Source of the DNA: an uncultured Collinsella sp.
GTDB lineage: Bacteria > Actinomycetota > Coriobacteriia > Coriobacteriales > Coriobacteriaceae
Assembly: GCA_900540095.1 (NCBI GenBank)
Contig: UQEO01000008.1
Coordinates: forward strand, 1 to 37,260
DNA: 37,260 nucleotides
Direction of reading: 5' to 3'
The notes under the pieces: model-generated
Told to the model about the DNA's origin: nothing
The model's input: the letters and a program-made list of their open reading frames with translations, nothing else
Database searches by the model: none
Shown here: positions 22,000-30,040 of the stretch, one piece after another
Layout of the letters: the number at the start of each line of letters is the position of its first letter
How positions within the stretch are numbered: the first letter of the stretch is position 1
Position numbers and translations under genes: made by a program

Positions 22000-22356
22000 C
22001 TAATCGTCGGGGGTTTCGATTTCGATACTCGCGATATCGAGCTCGCGGCCGTGCAGTAGGCGCACGTTGGCACCACCACACTGGGGACAGCGGCAATGGA
22101 AGCGATCGTGCTCAAAGACCTCCCCGCAGTCCAGACACTCGCTTTGTGGATGGACTTCCTCCACGGCAAGCTCGCAGCCTCGCGTGAGCGGGTCCTCATC
22201 GCGAAATGTCTCCCACGCAAAGTCGAGCGCCTCGCGCACAACTTCGGTCATATCCCCGATACGCAGCGTTACCAAAACGGCGCGCGAGGCCCCCGCCCCA
22301 CGCGCCGCGCGAATCACTGTATCGAGTATGCCGTTGACAATGCCAACCTCGTGCAT
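22000..22356 (-). CDS. hypA: Nickel metallochaperone HypA
   Basis: A 118-residue HypA. The N-terminal MHEVGIVNGIL contains the conserved nickel ligand His2 with Glu3, and the zinc site is the two Cys pairs CLDC and CPQC (about residues 73-92). Length and layout are typical. It is 6 bp after tatC and 55 bp before hypB, so the tat and hyp genes are probably one transcript. This fits known biology, since mature [NiFe]-hydrogenases are often exported by the Tat pathway after nickel insertion. A role in supplying another nickel enzyme is possible. Confidence 0.93.
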   Translation of the reverse strand: MHEVGIVNGILDTVIRAARGAGASRAVLVTLRIGDMTEVVREALDFAWETFRDEDPLTRGCELAVEEVHPQSECLDCGEVFEHDRFHCRCPQCGGANVRLLHGRELDIASIEIETPDD

Positions 22357-22362
22357 ACCGAT

Positions 22363-23154
22363 TTACTCCTCGTCGTCCTCATCGTCCGAAAACAGGTCCA
22401 GACGGCTCACAAACAAGCCCTCCTTGCCCTCGCGCGCGGTAATAACCACGCGAGCGATGGCGAGCGAAATCTCGTAGAGCGAGAGCAGGGCGCCATACAT
22501 GAGGCCCAGCGTAACGGGCGAGCCGTCGGGCGTAATCACAGCCGAGCCCACAAGCAGGCCAACGTATACGTAACGCCAGGCGCTGCGGAAGGCCGCGTAG
22601 GAAACGATGTGGAAGACGGACAGATAGAAGATGATGAGCGGCAGCTCAAACGCCACGCCAAAGCCGATCATAAAGAGCAGCTCCATGTTGACGTAGTTCT
22701 CCAGATCGGGCAGTGCCGTAGCGACGGCCGAGGTCTCGCCGATGAGCCACTCAAAGCCCGCAGGAATGATGATGAAGTAGCAAAAGATGGCGCCCAGGAA
22801 GAACAGCACCGTCGAGGCGAGCACCGTGGGCACGACCCACTTGCGCTCGTTGGGGCGAAGCGCCGGCAGGAAAAACGCCAGAATCTGCCAGATGATCATG
22901 GGCGTGCACATGACCACGGCCATCTTGATGGCCAGCGAAAAGCGCAGACCAAAGCCACCAAGGGTGGTGGTGATGTAGAACTTACCGTCCGGCACAAAGG
23001 AGCGGATGGGATCTTCCAGGATGTCGAGCACTACAGGCGTGGCGAAATACAGCACGATAGCGGCGGCAAACACCGACACGACCACGATGGTCAGGCGGCG
23101 ACGGAGCTCTCCCAGGTGATCGAAGAGCGGCATTCGCGCAGGTCCGATAGGCAT
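22363..23154 (-). CDS. tatC: Sec-independent protein translocase TatC
   Basis: A 263-residue polytopic membrane protein, the core receptor of the twin-arginine translocase, which exports folded proteins with RR signal peptides. The N-terminus MPLFDHLGELRRRL is the family signature; the conserved region KMAVVMCTPMIIWQILAFFLPAL and FELPLIIFYLSVF are visible, with about six membrane helices. The C-terminus is acidic (LFSDDEDDEE). The ATG overlaps the stop codon of the TatB-like gene by one base (TAATG), so the two are translationally coupled. Confidence 0.95.
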   Translation of the reverse strand: MPIGPARMPLFDHLGELRRRLTIVVVSVFAAAIVLYFATPVVLDILEDPIRSFVPDGKFYITTTLGGFGLRFSLAIKMAVVMCTPMIIWQILAFFLPALRPNERKWVVPTVLASTVLFFLGAIFCYFIIIPAGFEWLIGETSAVATALPDLENYVNMELLFMIGFGVAFELPLIIFYLSVFHIVSYAAFRSAWRYVYVGLLVGSAVITPDGSPVTLGLMYGALLSLYEISLAIARVVITAREGKEGLFVSRLDLFSDDEDDEE

Positions 23155-23741
23155 TACTCATCGCCTCCCTTCGGGGCGTCAGCGGCAGCAGCGTCGTCCT
23201 CGGCCTCGAGCTCGCGAGCGAGCTGGTCGACGACGGCCTTGCGCTTGCGGGGACGGCGGGCGTAGAGGTCAGCCGTCGTGGGCTCTGCCGGCTCGGGCTC
23301 GGGCTCCGGCTCTGCAGCAGGCTCGGGCTCGACGGCGGCATCGGCAGGCTCGGCCTTGGCGGGCTCGGCGCTCTCGGCCTCATCAGCAGCGCCTTCGCCC
23401 TCGGTGGCACCCTCGCTCGCAGCCTTCTCGGCGGCAAGGCGGGCACGGCGCTCGGCAAAGGTCTCCTTCTTTGCGGGCGCGGCCGTCTCGACGGCATCCT
23501 CGTCCGCATCGGAATCGTCATCGACGGCAGCCTTCTTGGGCTTGACCGGGGCCGACGCGGCTTCGCTTACCGGATCGATGATCTCGGACTGAACAACGGC
23601 CGTCATCTTTTCCTGCGTCTCGCGGAACTGACGGATGGCACGGCCGATCGTGCGGCCCATCTGCGGGAGCTTATCCGGGCCAAACAGCAAAAAGCCGAAG
23701 ACCACGATGATTGCCAGCTCACCCTCTCCAATACCAAACAC
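23154..23741 (-). CDS. tatB: TatA/TatB-like translocase subunit
   Basis: A 195-residue single-span protein. An N-terminal helix with FGIGEGELAIIVVFGFLLFGPDKLPQ and the FGPxxLP hinge is the TatA/B signature, followed by an amphipathic helix (MGRTIGRAIRQFRETQEKM) and a long acidic, Ala/Glu/Pro-rich tail with PEPAAEPEPEPEP. The long tail favours TatB over TatA, but in Gram-positives the two can be hard to separate. The start is GTG at 23739-23741 with GGAGG 5 bases upstream; an overlapping ATG is out of frame. It is the first gene of the tatB-tatC-hypA-hypB run; the gap 23742-23894 upstream shows no obvious promoter. Confidence 0.85.
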   Translation of the reverse strand: MFGIGEGELAIIVVFGFLLFGPDKLPQMGRTIGRAIRQFRETQEKMTAVVQSEIIDPVSEAASAPVKPKKAAVDDDSDADEDAVETAAPAKKETFAERRARLAAEKAASEGATEGEGAADEAESAEPAKAEPADAAVEPEPAAEPEPEPEPAEPTTADLYARRPRKRKAVVDQLARELEAEDDAAAADAPKGGDE

Positions 23742-23894
23742 ACATACCTCCAAGGCTCGATGTGAGTCGAGCCCGCACCGCGCCATTCGGCCGGAACTCG
23801 TCTATTCATTCGGTCAAGTATAGCGCCCGGACGCCAAAACGTCCGAGCGCATCACAAACATATGCCAAACGGCACGCCCTTTTGGGGGCAAAGA

Positions 23895-24209
23895 TTATGC
23901 CGCCGTGATCGAAATCTCCTGGTCGACGCCCAGCAGCTGAACCACGCGCATCACCTGGGGCTGCACATTAGTGCAGCTAAAGCGCTTACCGTGGTCGACC
24001 GCGTGGTGCGCGGCGCCCACGAGCACGCCAATGCCCGTCGAATCGATGTAGCTCACCTGGGCAAAATCGAGCTCAACGGCCTCAGTGGGCTGCTCGAGCG
24101 CCAGGTCAATGGCATTGCGCAGGCTATCGGCGTTAGAGATATCGATCTCGCCGGTTACCTTAATGGTGTAGATCTCCGGTGTGGGGTTGGTGGAAATACC
24201 CAAATCCAT
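23895..24209 (-). CDS. STAS-domain protein, anti-sigma factor antagonist type
   Basis: A 104-residue single STAS domain. YTIKVTGEIDISNADSLRNAI and YIDSTGIGVLVGA are the family motifs; the Ser in DSTGIG is the expected phosphorylation site controlled by an anti-sigma kinase. Such proteins (SpoIIAA, RsbV type) free a sigma factor by binding its anti-sigma factor. No kinase or sigma factor gene is adjacent, so its partner is elsewhere. The ATG at 24207-24209 is preceded by AAGGAG at 7 bases; the gene stands alone between tatB and the aminotransferase gene, both on the same strand. Confidence 0.9.
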   Translation of the reverse strand: MDLGISTNPTPEIYTIKVTGEIDISNADSLRNAIDLALEQPTEAVELDFAQVSYIDSTGIGVLVGAAHHAVDHGKRFSCTNVQPQVMRVVQLLGVDQEISITAA

Positions 24210-24275
24210 GCATACGCTCCTTTACGTATCGAAAGTGCGGATAGTACTGGGCGCGGACTTGCGGGGCCCTAGGCG

Positions 24276-25580
24276 TTAGGCGCGCTCGGCACGAGCAAGC
24301 TCGGCAGCGACGAGCTTGACGGCCAGCACCAGTACCTCGAGTGCTGCCTCCAGGTCCTCGACCGTGGGATAGCTCGGCGCGATGCGGATGTTGGTGTCGC
24401 GCGGATCCTTGCCATAAGGCCAGGTAGCACCAGCCGGCGTGAGCTTGACGCCCAGGTCGGCACAAAGCGCTGCGACCTTTTGGGCCGAGCCCTCGGGACC
24501 ATCAAAGCTCACAAAGTAGCCGCCGCGGGGATGCGTCCAAGTGGCGCAGCCCGTGTCGCCCAAACCCTCGGTGAGCTTGCGCTCGACGGCCTCAAAGCGT
24601 GGGCGCAAGAACTCGGCATGCTTTTTCATGTGCTCCTTGACCGCCTCGATGGTGGGAAGGAAGCGCACGTGACGCAGCTGGTTGAGCTTGTCGGCGCTGA
24701 TAAGGCCGGCCTTCAGACGCTTGGAGAACTCCGCGATAACCGCGGGGCTCGCACCGATAAAGCCGATGCCGGCGCCCGGGAAGGTGATCTTGGACGTCGA
24801 GGCAAAGGCCACCACGCGGTCCTCGGTGCCCGCCGCGCGAGCGAGGTCAAAGATGTTTGCGAGCTCGTCGGTCTCGTCGTACAGGTCGTGCACGCAGTAG
24901 GCGTTGTCCCAGAAGATGCGGAAATCGGGCGCGGCCGTGGGCATCTCGACCAGGCGACGCACGGTGTCCTCGCTAAAGGTGATGCCCGTGGGGTTGGAAT
25001 ACTTGGGCACGCACCAGATACCCTTGATGGAATCGTCGGCGGCAACGAGGCGCTCGATCTCGTCCATATCGGGGCCGTTGTCGGTCATCGCGACGGGAAC
25101 GTTCTCGATACCCAGATCGGCGGTGATGCCAAAGTGGCGGTCGTAGCCGGGAACAGGGCACAGGAACTTGACCTTCTTGCCGTCGTGGGCAGCCTCGTAG
25201 GCATCCCAGGGCTCGCTGCCGCACGAGCCGCAGCGCCAGAACATACCGGCGATGTCGTGCTCGATCAGCAGGCTCGACGAACCCAGCACGAGCGTCTGCT
25301 CGGCGGGGCAGCCCAGGAACTCCCCCGCCAGCTTGCGTGCCGAGGGAATGCCCTCAAAGCAGCCGTAATTGGAGCAGTCGACGTTGCCGTCGTGTAAATC
25401 GGCGTCGGCATTGAGGATATCGAGCATGGGGCGCGAGATGTCCACCTGGGAGGGCGACGGCTTGCCGCGGGCCATATCGAGCGCCAGGCCCTTGGCCTTG
25501 ACCTCGGCGACCTCGGCCTTGAGCGCCTCGATGGCGGCATCGAGTTCGGTGGTTTCCATCTTCTGGTAGATCGTCTGCAT
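24276..25580 (-). CDS. Aspartate aminotransferase, type Ic (MocR-like family)
   Basis: A 434-residue PLP-dependent fold-type I aminotransferase. Motifs include LALDMARGKPSPSQVDISRPM at the start, NYGCFEGIPSARKLAGEFLG, WCVPKYSNPTGITFS (substrate and PLP loop), IFWDNAYCVHDLY with the PLP-nitrogen Asp, and FASTSKITFPGAGIGF with the PLP-binding Lys. Size and these patterns match the type Ic aspartate aminotransferases of actinobacteria, which make oxaloacetate and glutamate from aspartate and 2-oxoglutarate. MocR-like architecture without the HTH domain is clear. The ATG at 25578-25580 has AAAGG upstream. Substrate is inferred from family. Confidence 0.88.
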   Translation of the reverse strand: MQTIYQKMETTELDAAIEALKAEVAEVKAKGLALDMARGKPSPSQVDISRPMLDILNADADLHDGNVDCSNYGCFEGIPSARKLAGEFLGCPAEQTLVLGSSSLLIEHDIAGMFWRCGSCGSEPWDAYEAAHDGKKVKFLCPVPGYDRHFGITADLGIENVPVAMTDNGPDMDEIERLVAADDSIKGIWCVPKYSNPTGITFSEDTVRRLVEMPTAAPDFRIFWDNAYCVHDLYDETDELANIFDLARAAGTEDRVVAFASTSKITFPGAGIGFIGASPAVIAEFSKRLKAGLISADKLNQLRHVRFLPTIEAVKEHMKKHAEFLRPRFEAVERKLTEGLGDTGCATWTHPRGGYFVSFDGPEGSAQKVAALCADLGVKLTPAGATWPYGKDPRDTNIRIAPSYPTVEDLEAALEVLVLAVKLVAAELARAERA

Positions 25581-25730
25581 GGGGTGCGACCTTTCGCGAA
25601 GCGGTACGTTGCAGTTTGTCTAAGTATAGACCGCCACCGCCGCAACGTTATGAAGCCGTGATAGATTAAGTCCATCGCAATAAATTACGAATCGCCGCGC
25701 ATGCCGGCATGGGGCGCCCAAGGAGGCACT

Positions 25731-25985
25731 ATGGAATACGGATCGTTCCAGGCCGAGGAATTCGGCGACCTACAGCGCCTGGTCGACGGACTGTTTTACG
25801 ACCGCCACGCCATCGACCGCCTCGATCTGATCGTACAGGCCGAAATCTTGGACCTGGCGCCCGATCTCATGGAGATCGTCAACCTGCTGCCGCCCGGCTA
25901 TTACGATCGTCAGTCCCTTTGTGACCAGCTTAACTCGGCCCTAGCCGCCCACGGCTGGGGCGCCGTCTACGGAACGGTGGAATAA
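25731..25985 (+). CDS. Small acidic protein of unknown function
   Basis: An 84-residue, acidic, probably helical protein (MEYGSFQAEEFGDLQRLVDG...). It has no signal peptide, membrane helix or cysteine motif beyond one Cys, and I do not recognise the family. Support for it being real: a strong AGGAGG ribosome site 5 bases before the ATG, codon use like its neighbours, and a plain divergent position relative to the aminotransferase gene. Conserved hypothetical small proteins of this type are frequent in Coriobacteriia. The inverted-end element starts 18 bp after its stop. Confidence 0.75.
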   Translation: MEYGSFQAEEFGDLQRLVDGLFYDRHAIDRLDLIVQAEILDLAPDLMEIVNLLPPGYYDRQSLCDQLNSALAAHGWGAVYGTVE

Positions 25986-26003
25986 GACCAGTCATTGGGG
26001 CCG

Positions 26004-26231
26004 TGGGCAAAAAATGGCAAATATGAGTACTGCTACCTTTTTGGTGGCAGCGATTTTAGACCAGAATCGGCCATTTTAGTCTCGCACGCTACCGTCCCGG
26101 ACGGATGCTCCGTTTTTTCCAATCCGAAACACACTCATTAACGTACAGATTACATATTTTTGTCCGTTATTTTTGGCACGCAAAATGAAACGCCGTTTGT
26201 GACAGTACTCACAAACGGCGTTTTTTGCACA
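26004..26231. repeat. 228-bp element with inverted ends, copy 2
   Basis: The left end (26004-26050) matches the left end of the element at 11408 closely (TGGGCAAAAAATGGCAAATA, then ATGAGTACTG and a CTGCTAC/GTGGCAG mini-stem). The right end (to 26231) ends GTTTTTTGCACA like the other copy, but its inner half has been replaced by a perfect terminator hairpin. The interior shares scattered similarity with copy 1 (for example CGCACG-type and CCATTTTAG-type segments in the same order). No transposase is present. It spans the gap between the small gene and nhaA, where I see nothing else. Confidence 0.7.
26188..26226 (+). terminator. Intrinsic terminator at the right end of the element
   Basis: AAACGCCGTTTGTGA (26188-26202) pairs with TCACAAACGGCGTTT (26209-26223), a 15-bp stem, and the T-run continues to 26226. 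It would end plus-strand transcripts, probably that of the small gene at 25731. Confidence 0.85.
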
Positions 26232-26316
26232 CAGGGGTATCTGACGAACGCTCAGCACCGCTCAAAATGCGCGTTCCCACGCACCCGAACCGGTTCTAAA
26301 GCCTGTCTTTACGCTT

Positions 26317-27675
26317 TTACTCGTCTTTGGGCGCGGGGTGTTTGCAGATCACGCTCATGTAGATCATGCCGAGCACGGCAGCGGTGACCGAACCGGCAAG
26401 AATAGCGGCCTTGGCAGCCAGGACCTCGAACTGGGCCGTCGGGAAGGCGAGGCCGCTGATGAGGATCGACATGGTAAAGCCGATGCCGCCCAGAATGCCC
26501 ACACCGGCAATCATGTGCCAGTTGACGTTACGCGGCAACTGGCAAGCCTTGAGCTTAACCAGGGCGAACGTCATGCCAAAGATGCCGATCGGCTTGCCCA
26601 GCAGCATGCCAAAGTACACGCCGAGCGTCACCGGGTCGGTGAGCAGCGTGCTCATGTCCACGCCCACCAGGCGAACCTGCGCGTTGACAAACGCAAAGAT
26701 CGGCAGGATCACAAAGTTGACCGGCGTGGAGATCAGGCGCTCCATGCGGATGAGCGGCGGGGTCACGCGATGCATAACGCGCTCGACCTTGGTGGTCGAG
26801 ACGGTAAAGTCGTGCTGGCCTAGGATGTGCGCCTCATCGTCGTAGCGGTCATCGAGGAGCGGCAGGCACTCGCCCAGCCAATCGGTAAGGCTATCGAGCT
26901 TAACGCCGCACTTGGCCGGAATAGTAAAGGCCAGGATGACGCCGGCGAGCGTGGCATGCACGCCGCTCTTGAACATGCAGAACCACAGCAGCAGGCCCAG
27001 CACCGAGTACGGGGCGAGGCGGTAGTGCTGCGTCTTGTTGAGCCACACGAGTGCGCACGTCACGACCGCGGCGGCACCCAGCCAAAACGGGTTGGGGCTC
27101 TGGCCGTAGAAGATGGCGATGGCGGCAATGGAGATGAGGTCGTCGGCGATGGCGAGCGTCGAGAAGAACACGCGCACGCCGTTGGGCACGCGGTTGCCCA
27201 AAAGCGACAGCACGCCCAGCGCAAAGGCAATATCGGTGGCCATGGGGATAGCCCAACCGTTGCGCGCGCCGGCATGGTTAAAGATGAGGTAGATACACGC
27301 GGGAACGACGACGCCGCCCACGGCCGCCAGCATGGGAAGCATGGCCTGACGCGGGTTCTTGAGCTCTCCAACTGTCATCTCATACTTAAGCTCAATGCCC
27401 ACGAGCAAGAAGAAGATCGCCATGAGGAAGTCGTTGACGAAAAGCTCAACGGTGAGACCGGCGGTCAGGTTGCCCAGGCCCACATACAGCGGGGTCTCCA
27501 AAAAGTGATGGATGGCCTCGTAGGCATCGGTGTTGGCACAGATAACGGCGGCGATGGCGGCGATCACCATGACGGCGGCGGAAATCGTGCCGTTCTCGGC
27601 AATGCGCTCCCAAATGTCGTGACGCTCAAAACGCTTGCGTTCACGAACGTTAAACAGCTGCTCGGGTGCTGCCAT
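26317..27675 (-). CDS. nhaA: Na+/H+ antiporter NhaA
   Basis: A 452-residue polytopic membrane antiporter that expels Na+ in exchange for H+. The conserved aspartates occur in MATDIAFALGVLSLLG and in LAIADDLISIAAIAIFY, the ion-binding pair. Flanking motifs FLLVGIELKYEMTVGEL and HATLAGVILAFTIP are typical. Length is slightly above the usual 390-430. The ATG at 27673-27675 follows AAAGGAG. The leader is unusual: a terminator-like hairpin with T-run (27709-27744) lies 35 bases before the start and is preceded by a compact structure, suggesting control by premature termination (see the leader entry). Confidence 0.95.
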   Translation of the reverse strand: MAAPEQLFNVRERKRFERHDIWERIAENGTISAAVMVIAAIAAVICANTDAYEAIHHFLETPLYVGLGNLTAGLTVELFVNDFLMAIFFLLVGIELKYEMTVGELKNPRQAMLPMLAAVGGVVVPACIYLIFNHAGARNGWAIPMATDIAFALGVLSLLGNRVPNGVRVFFSTLAIADDLISIAAIAIFYGQSPNPFWLGAAAVVTCALVWLNKTQHYRLAPYSVLGLLLWFCMFKSGVHATLAGVILAFTIPAKCGVKLDSLTDWLGECLPLLDDRYDDEAHILGQHDFTVSTTKVERVMHRVTPPLIRMERLISTPVNFVILPIFAFVNAQVRLVGVDMSTLLTDPVTLGVYFGMLLGKPIGIFGMTFALVKLKACQLPRNVNWHMIAGVGILGGIGFTMSILISGLAFPTAQFEVLAAKAAILAGSVTAAVLGMIYMSVICKHPAPKDE

Positions 27676-27708
27676 GGGCGGCTCCTTTCACGGGAAGGCT
27701 CCCGTCTT

Positions 27709-27781
27709 AAAAAAGCACGGCCCGCCCAGATGGCGGCGCCGCGCTCCGACGTATTACGCTTGCATCTAGCCTACCCTGCGC
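27709..27781 (-). promoter_or_regulatory. Candidate riboswitch: compact fold plus competing terminator in the nhaA leader
   Basis: On the minus strand a ~41-base segment (27781 to 27741) starts with GCGCAGGGTAGG and ends GGAGCGC; GCGC at each end can pair to close it, and CGTAATACG inside forms a short hairpin. The closing 3' GCGC is also the 5' start of a terminator: GCGCGGCGCCGCC (27744-27732) pairs, with one bulge and one G-U pair, with GGCGGGCCGTGC (27726-27715), followed by TTTTTT (27714-27709). The two folds are mutually exclusive. Known Li+ and Na+ riboswitches occur upstream of nhaA-type genes, so an ion-sensing ON switch is a reasonable hypothesis. Not verified by a covariance model. 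Confidence 0.55.
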
Positions 27782-27883
27782 GACAAGCGCGCGAGCGCGG
27801 CCGAAAAGCGGAACCACAGGTTGAACATTATTTGCTCAACAGCACAGAAGCCCCTGTCCAAGAGAAGACATGGCTCCATGCAC

Positions 27884-27923
27884 AAAAAACGACCGGATCG
27901 CGGGGCTTCCGCGATCCGGTCGT
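27884..27923 (-). terminator. Intrinsic terminator of ppaC
   Basis: ACGACCGGATCGCG (27889-27902) pairs with CGCGATCCGGTCGT (27910-27923), a perfect 14-bp stem with a 7-nt loop; on the minus strand the stem is followed by TTTTT (27888-27884). It lies 20 bases past the ppaC stop codon and should isolate ppaC from nhaA. Confidence 0.92.
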
Positions 27924-27942
27924 CGGTGTCAGGTCAAAAAAC

Positions 27943-28866
27943 CTAGCAGGCGGCCATGATGGGGGCAGCGACCTGCTTCTTACGGGAGAGGACGCCCGGC
28001 ATCCAGACGCCATCGTGCTCGTCGGCAATGCCCAGGCCCTTCTGAGCGGCCTCGGTCTCGCCCTCGAGCAGGACCTGCGAGCCCTCCTCCATGATGTCGG
28101 TGATGCACAGGACAATGCCGTCGGCATCCTTCTCGGCGGCATAGGCGCGCATGGCCTCGCGGATCTCGTCGATCATGCCGAGTGCGCGGGTCTTGTCGAC
28201 AGTCTCGTACTGGCCGATGAGCAGCTTCTTGCCGGCGGGCTCGAACATCTTGATGTCGTTACCGACCATCTCGGCTGCGGTAAAGGAGCCGGACGGACGG
28301 GTAAGGAAGACCTCCATGCCAAACTTGACCGGATCGACGCCCACCTGCTCGCCGAGCTTAGCGGCGACGGCGCGGTCGACATCGGTGGTGGTGGGGCTCT
28401 TGAGCATGAGCGTGTCGGTCATCATAGCCGAGAGCAGCAGCTTAGCCTGGACGTCGGAAAGCTCAACGCCGAGCACGCCGGCGAGCTTGGTGACGATGGT
28501 GCAGCTGGAGCCCCAGGGCAGGCAGATGTAGTGCAGCGGGCCGGCGGTCTCGAAGTCGCCGATGCGGTGATGGTCGACGACGCCAAAGACCGTGGCGTCC
28601 TTAAGACCGGCGACAGACTGGGCAGACTCGTTGTGGTCGGTGAGGACGACGAGCTGGCCGGCCTCGACGGACTCGATCACGCGGGGCTCGGCGATGCCGG
28701 CGTCGGCGAGCAGCTTGGCGGACTCGGCCGGAAGCTGACCAAGGGCGCAGGCCTCGTAGGTGTTGCCAGCATACTCAACCTGGTTGAGCAGCTGGGACAG
28801 GACGACGGCGCTCATGATGGCGTCGTTATCGGGGTTCTGGTGACCAAAGACAAGAACGTTTGCCAT
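27943..28866 (-). CDS. ppaC: Manganese-dependent inorganic pyrophosphatase (DHH family)
   Basis: A 307-residue family II pyrophosphatase that hydrolyses PPi to phosphate. FGHQNPDNDAIMSA carries the metal-binding His9, Asp13 and Asp15; VVDHHRIGDFETAGP is the DHH motif; the C-terminal DHHA2 domain ends near SRKKQVAAPIMAAC with the Arg-Lys-Lys active-site residues. Size is normal for Mn-dependent enzymes and there is no CBS-DRTGG regulatory insert. The ATG at 28864-28866 follows GGAGG. It stands alone between glk and its own terminator. Confidence 0.95.
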   Translation of the reverse strand: MANVLVFGHQNPDNDAIMSAVVLSQLLNQVEYAGNTYEACALGQLPAESAKLLADAGIAEPRVIESVEAGQLVVLTDHNESAQSVAGLKDATVFGVVDHHRIGDFETAGPLHYICLPWGSSCTIVTKLAGVLGVELSDVQAKLLLSAMMTDTLMLKSPTTTDVDRAVAAKLGEQVGVDPVKFGMEVFLTRPSGSFTAAEMVGNDIKMFEPAGKKLLIGQYETVDKTRALGMIDEIREAMRAYAAEKDADGIVLCITDIMEEGSQVLLEGETEAAQKGLGIADEHDGVWMPGVLSRKKQVAAPIMAAC

Positions 28867-28988
28867 GGATATCCTCCACTTGATATGTGTACTTGGACGT
28901 AGCTATGGTAGCACGCTGGCGCCGAGCCTTCTGAGACGGAAGGGCCGCGGCGCAATTTGGGGCAAGTGCCGGGGCGAAGGCTGCCCCC

Positions 28989-29030
28989 TTTGCACCATGT
29001 TGGTGCAAACTAACCTGTCCCCCTTGCACC
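28989..29030 (-). repeat. RGGGAC hairpin element at the glk 3' end
   Basis: On the minus strand, just after the glk stop, stem GGTGCAAG encloses the 13-nt segment GGGGACAGGTTAG and is closed by TTTGCACC (with one G-U pair). A second stem follows: TTTGCACCA paired with TGGTGCAAA (29001-29009 with 28989-28997). Sequence matches the element at 35314 in the opposite orientation. Confidence 0.75.
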
Positions 29031-29032
29031 AG

Positions 29033-29986
29033 CTATTTGCCGGCGGCGCGCAGGGCTACGTAGGCGGCACCGATGATGCCGGCGTCGTTGCCGAGCGAAG
29101 CGACCTTAATGGGCGTCTCGCGCGAGGCGGAAAGCGCGTACTGTTTAAAGTGCTCGCGGACCTTGTCGAGGTAGACATCGGCCGAGGCGGATGCGCCGCC
29201 GCCGATGAGGAATATCTCGGGATCGACCACGTTGGCAATAAGCGCCAGTGCGCGACCGAGGTAGTCGGCCATGGTATCGGCCGCGGCAAGCGCGAGCTTG
29301 TCACCCTCGCGGCAAGCTTGGAACACGTCCTTAGAATCGGAGGGGCCGGTGAGCTCGATGGGATCGACGCCCGCCTTCTTGCACTCGGCAAGGTAGTTGC
29401 TCACCACGCCGGTGGCGCTGGAATACTGCTCCAGGTGGCCATGGCCGCCGCAGCCGCAAGTGCGCTCCTCAGCCGGATTCAGGCACATGTGGCCAATCTC
29501 GCCGCCAGCACCCACAACGCCCGACACCACGTCGCCGTTGACGATAACGCCGCCGCCCACGCCGGTACCGATGGTGACCATCACCACGTTCTGCACGCCC
29601 TTGCCAGAGCCGAGCCAGGCCTCGCCCATGGCAGCGGCGTTGGCATCGTTCTCGTACTTAACGACCGCGTCGGGACAGTGCTCCTGAATGGCGATCCTCA
29701 GCTTGGGCAGGTTAATGGCAATGTTGGCCTTGACCTTGGCATCGCCCGACGCCGGAATGGGGCACGGAACGGCCAGGCCAATGCCTGCCACAAAGGCGCG
29801 CGGAATCTGCGCCTTGGCGACCACCTGGTCGATAGCCTCGGTCACCGCGGCAAAGCCCGCAGCGTCAACGATAGGAGGCGTAGGCACGCTGGCCTTGGCA
29901 AGCAGGTTACCGTCTTCGTCGAACAGCCCCTCCTTAACCGAAGTGCCGCCGACGTCAATGCCGATGTAGTACTGCTTAGGTTCCAT
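29033..29986 (-). CDS. glk: ROK family glucokinase
   Basis: A 317-residue ROK sugar kinase predicted to make glucose-6-phosphate from glucose and ATP. It has YYIGIDVGGTSVKEGLFD (phosphate loop), the glucose-binding ENDANAAAMGEAWLG, GTGVGGGVIVNG, and EIGHMCLNP with the zinc-ligand His. The zinc motif CxCGxxGCxE reads CGCGGHGHLE here, so the last Cys is replaced by His, which can still bind zinc. The ATG at 29984-29986 is preceded by AAAGGTTGG; a longer in-frame start is not supported. It diverges from the GntR regulator gene at 30269, across a region with a hairpin and a palindrome. Confidence 0.88.
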   Translation of the reverse strand: MEPKQYYIGIDVGGTSVKEGLFDEDGNLLAKASVPTPPIVDAAGFAAVTEAIDQVVAKAQIPRAFVAGIGLAVPCPIPASGDAKVKANIAINLPKLRIAIQEHCPDAVVKYENDANAAAMGEAWLGSGKGVQNVVMVTIGTGVGGGVIVNGDVVSGVVGAGGEIGHMCLNPAEERTCGCGGHGHLEQYSSATGVVSNYLAECKKAGVDPIELTGPSDSKDVFQACREGDKLALAAADTMADYLGRALALIANVVDPEIFLIGGGASASADVYLDKVREHFKQYALSASRETPIKVASLGNDAGIIGAAYVALRAAGK

Positions 29987-30040
29987 GGGAGCCAACCTTT
30001 CTCGTTTAAACATTGCCTGTATGGTACCGCTCCCAAGGCA

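Noticed and set aside
28989..29030. Simple terminator for glk
   Set aside because: No T-run, and its sequence matches another locus in a different context, so it is listed as a repeat.
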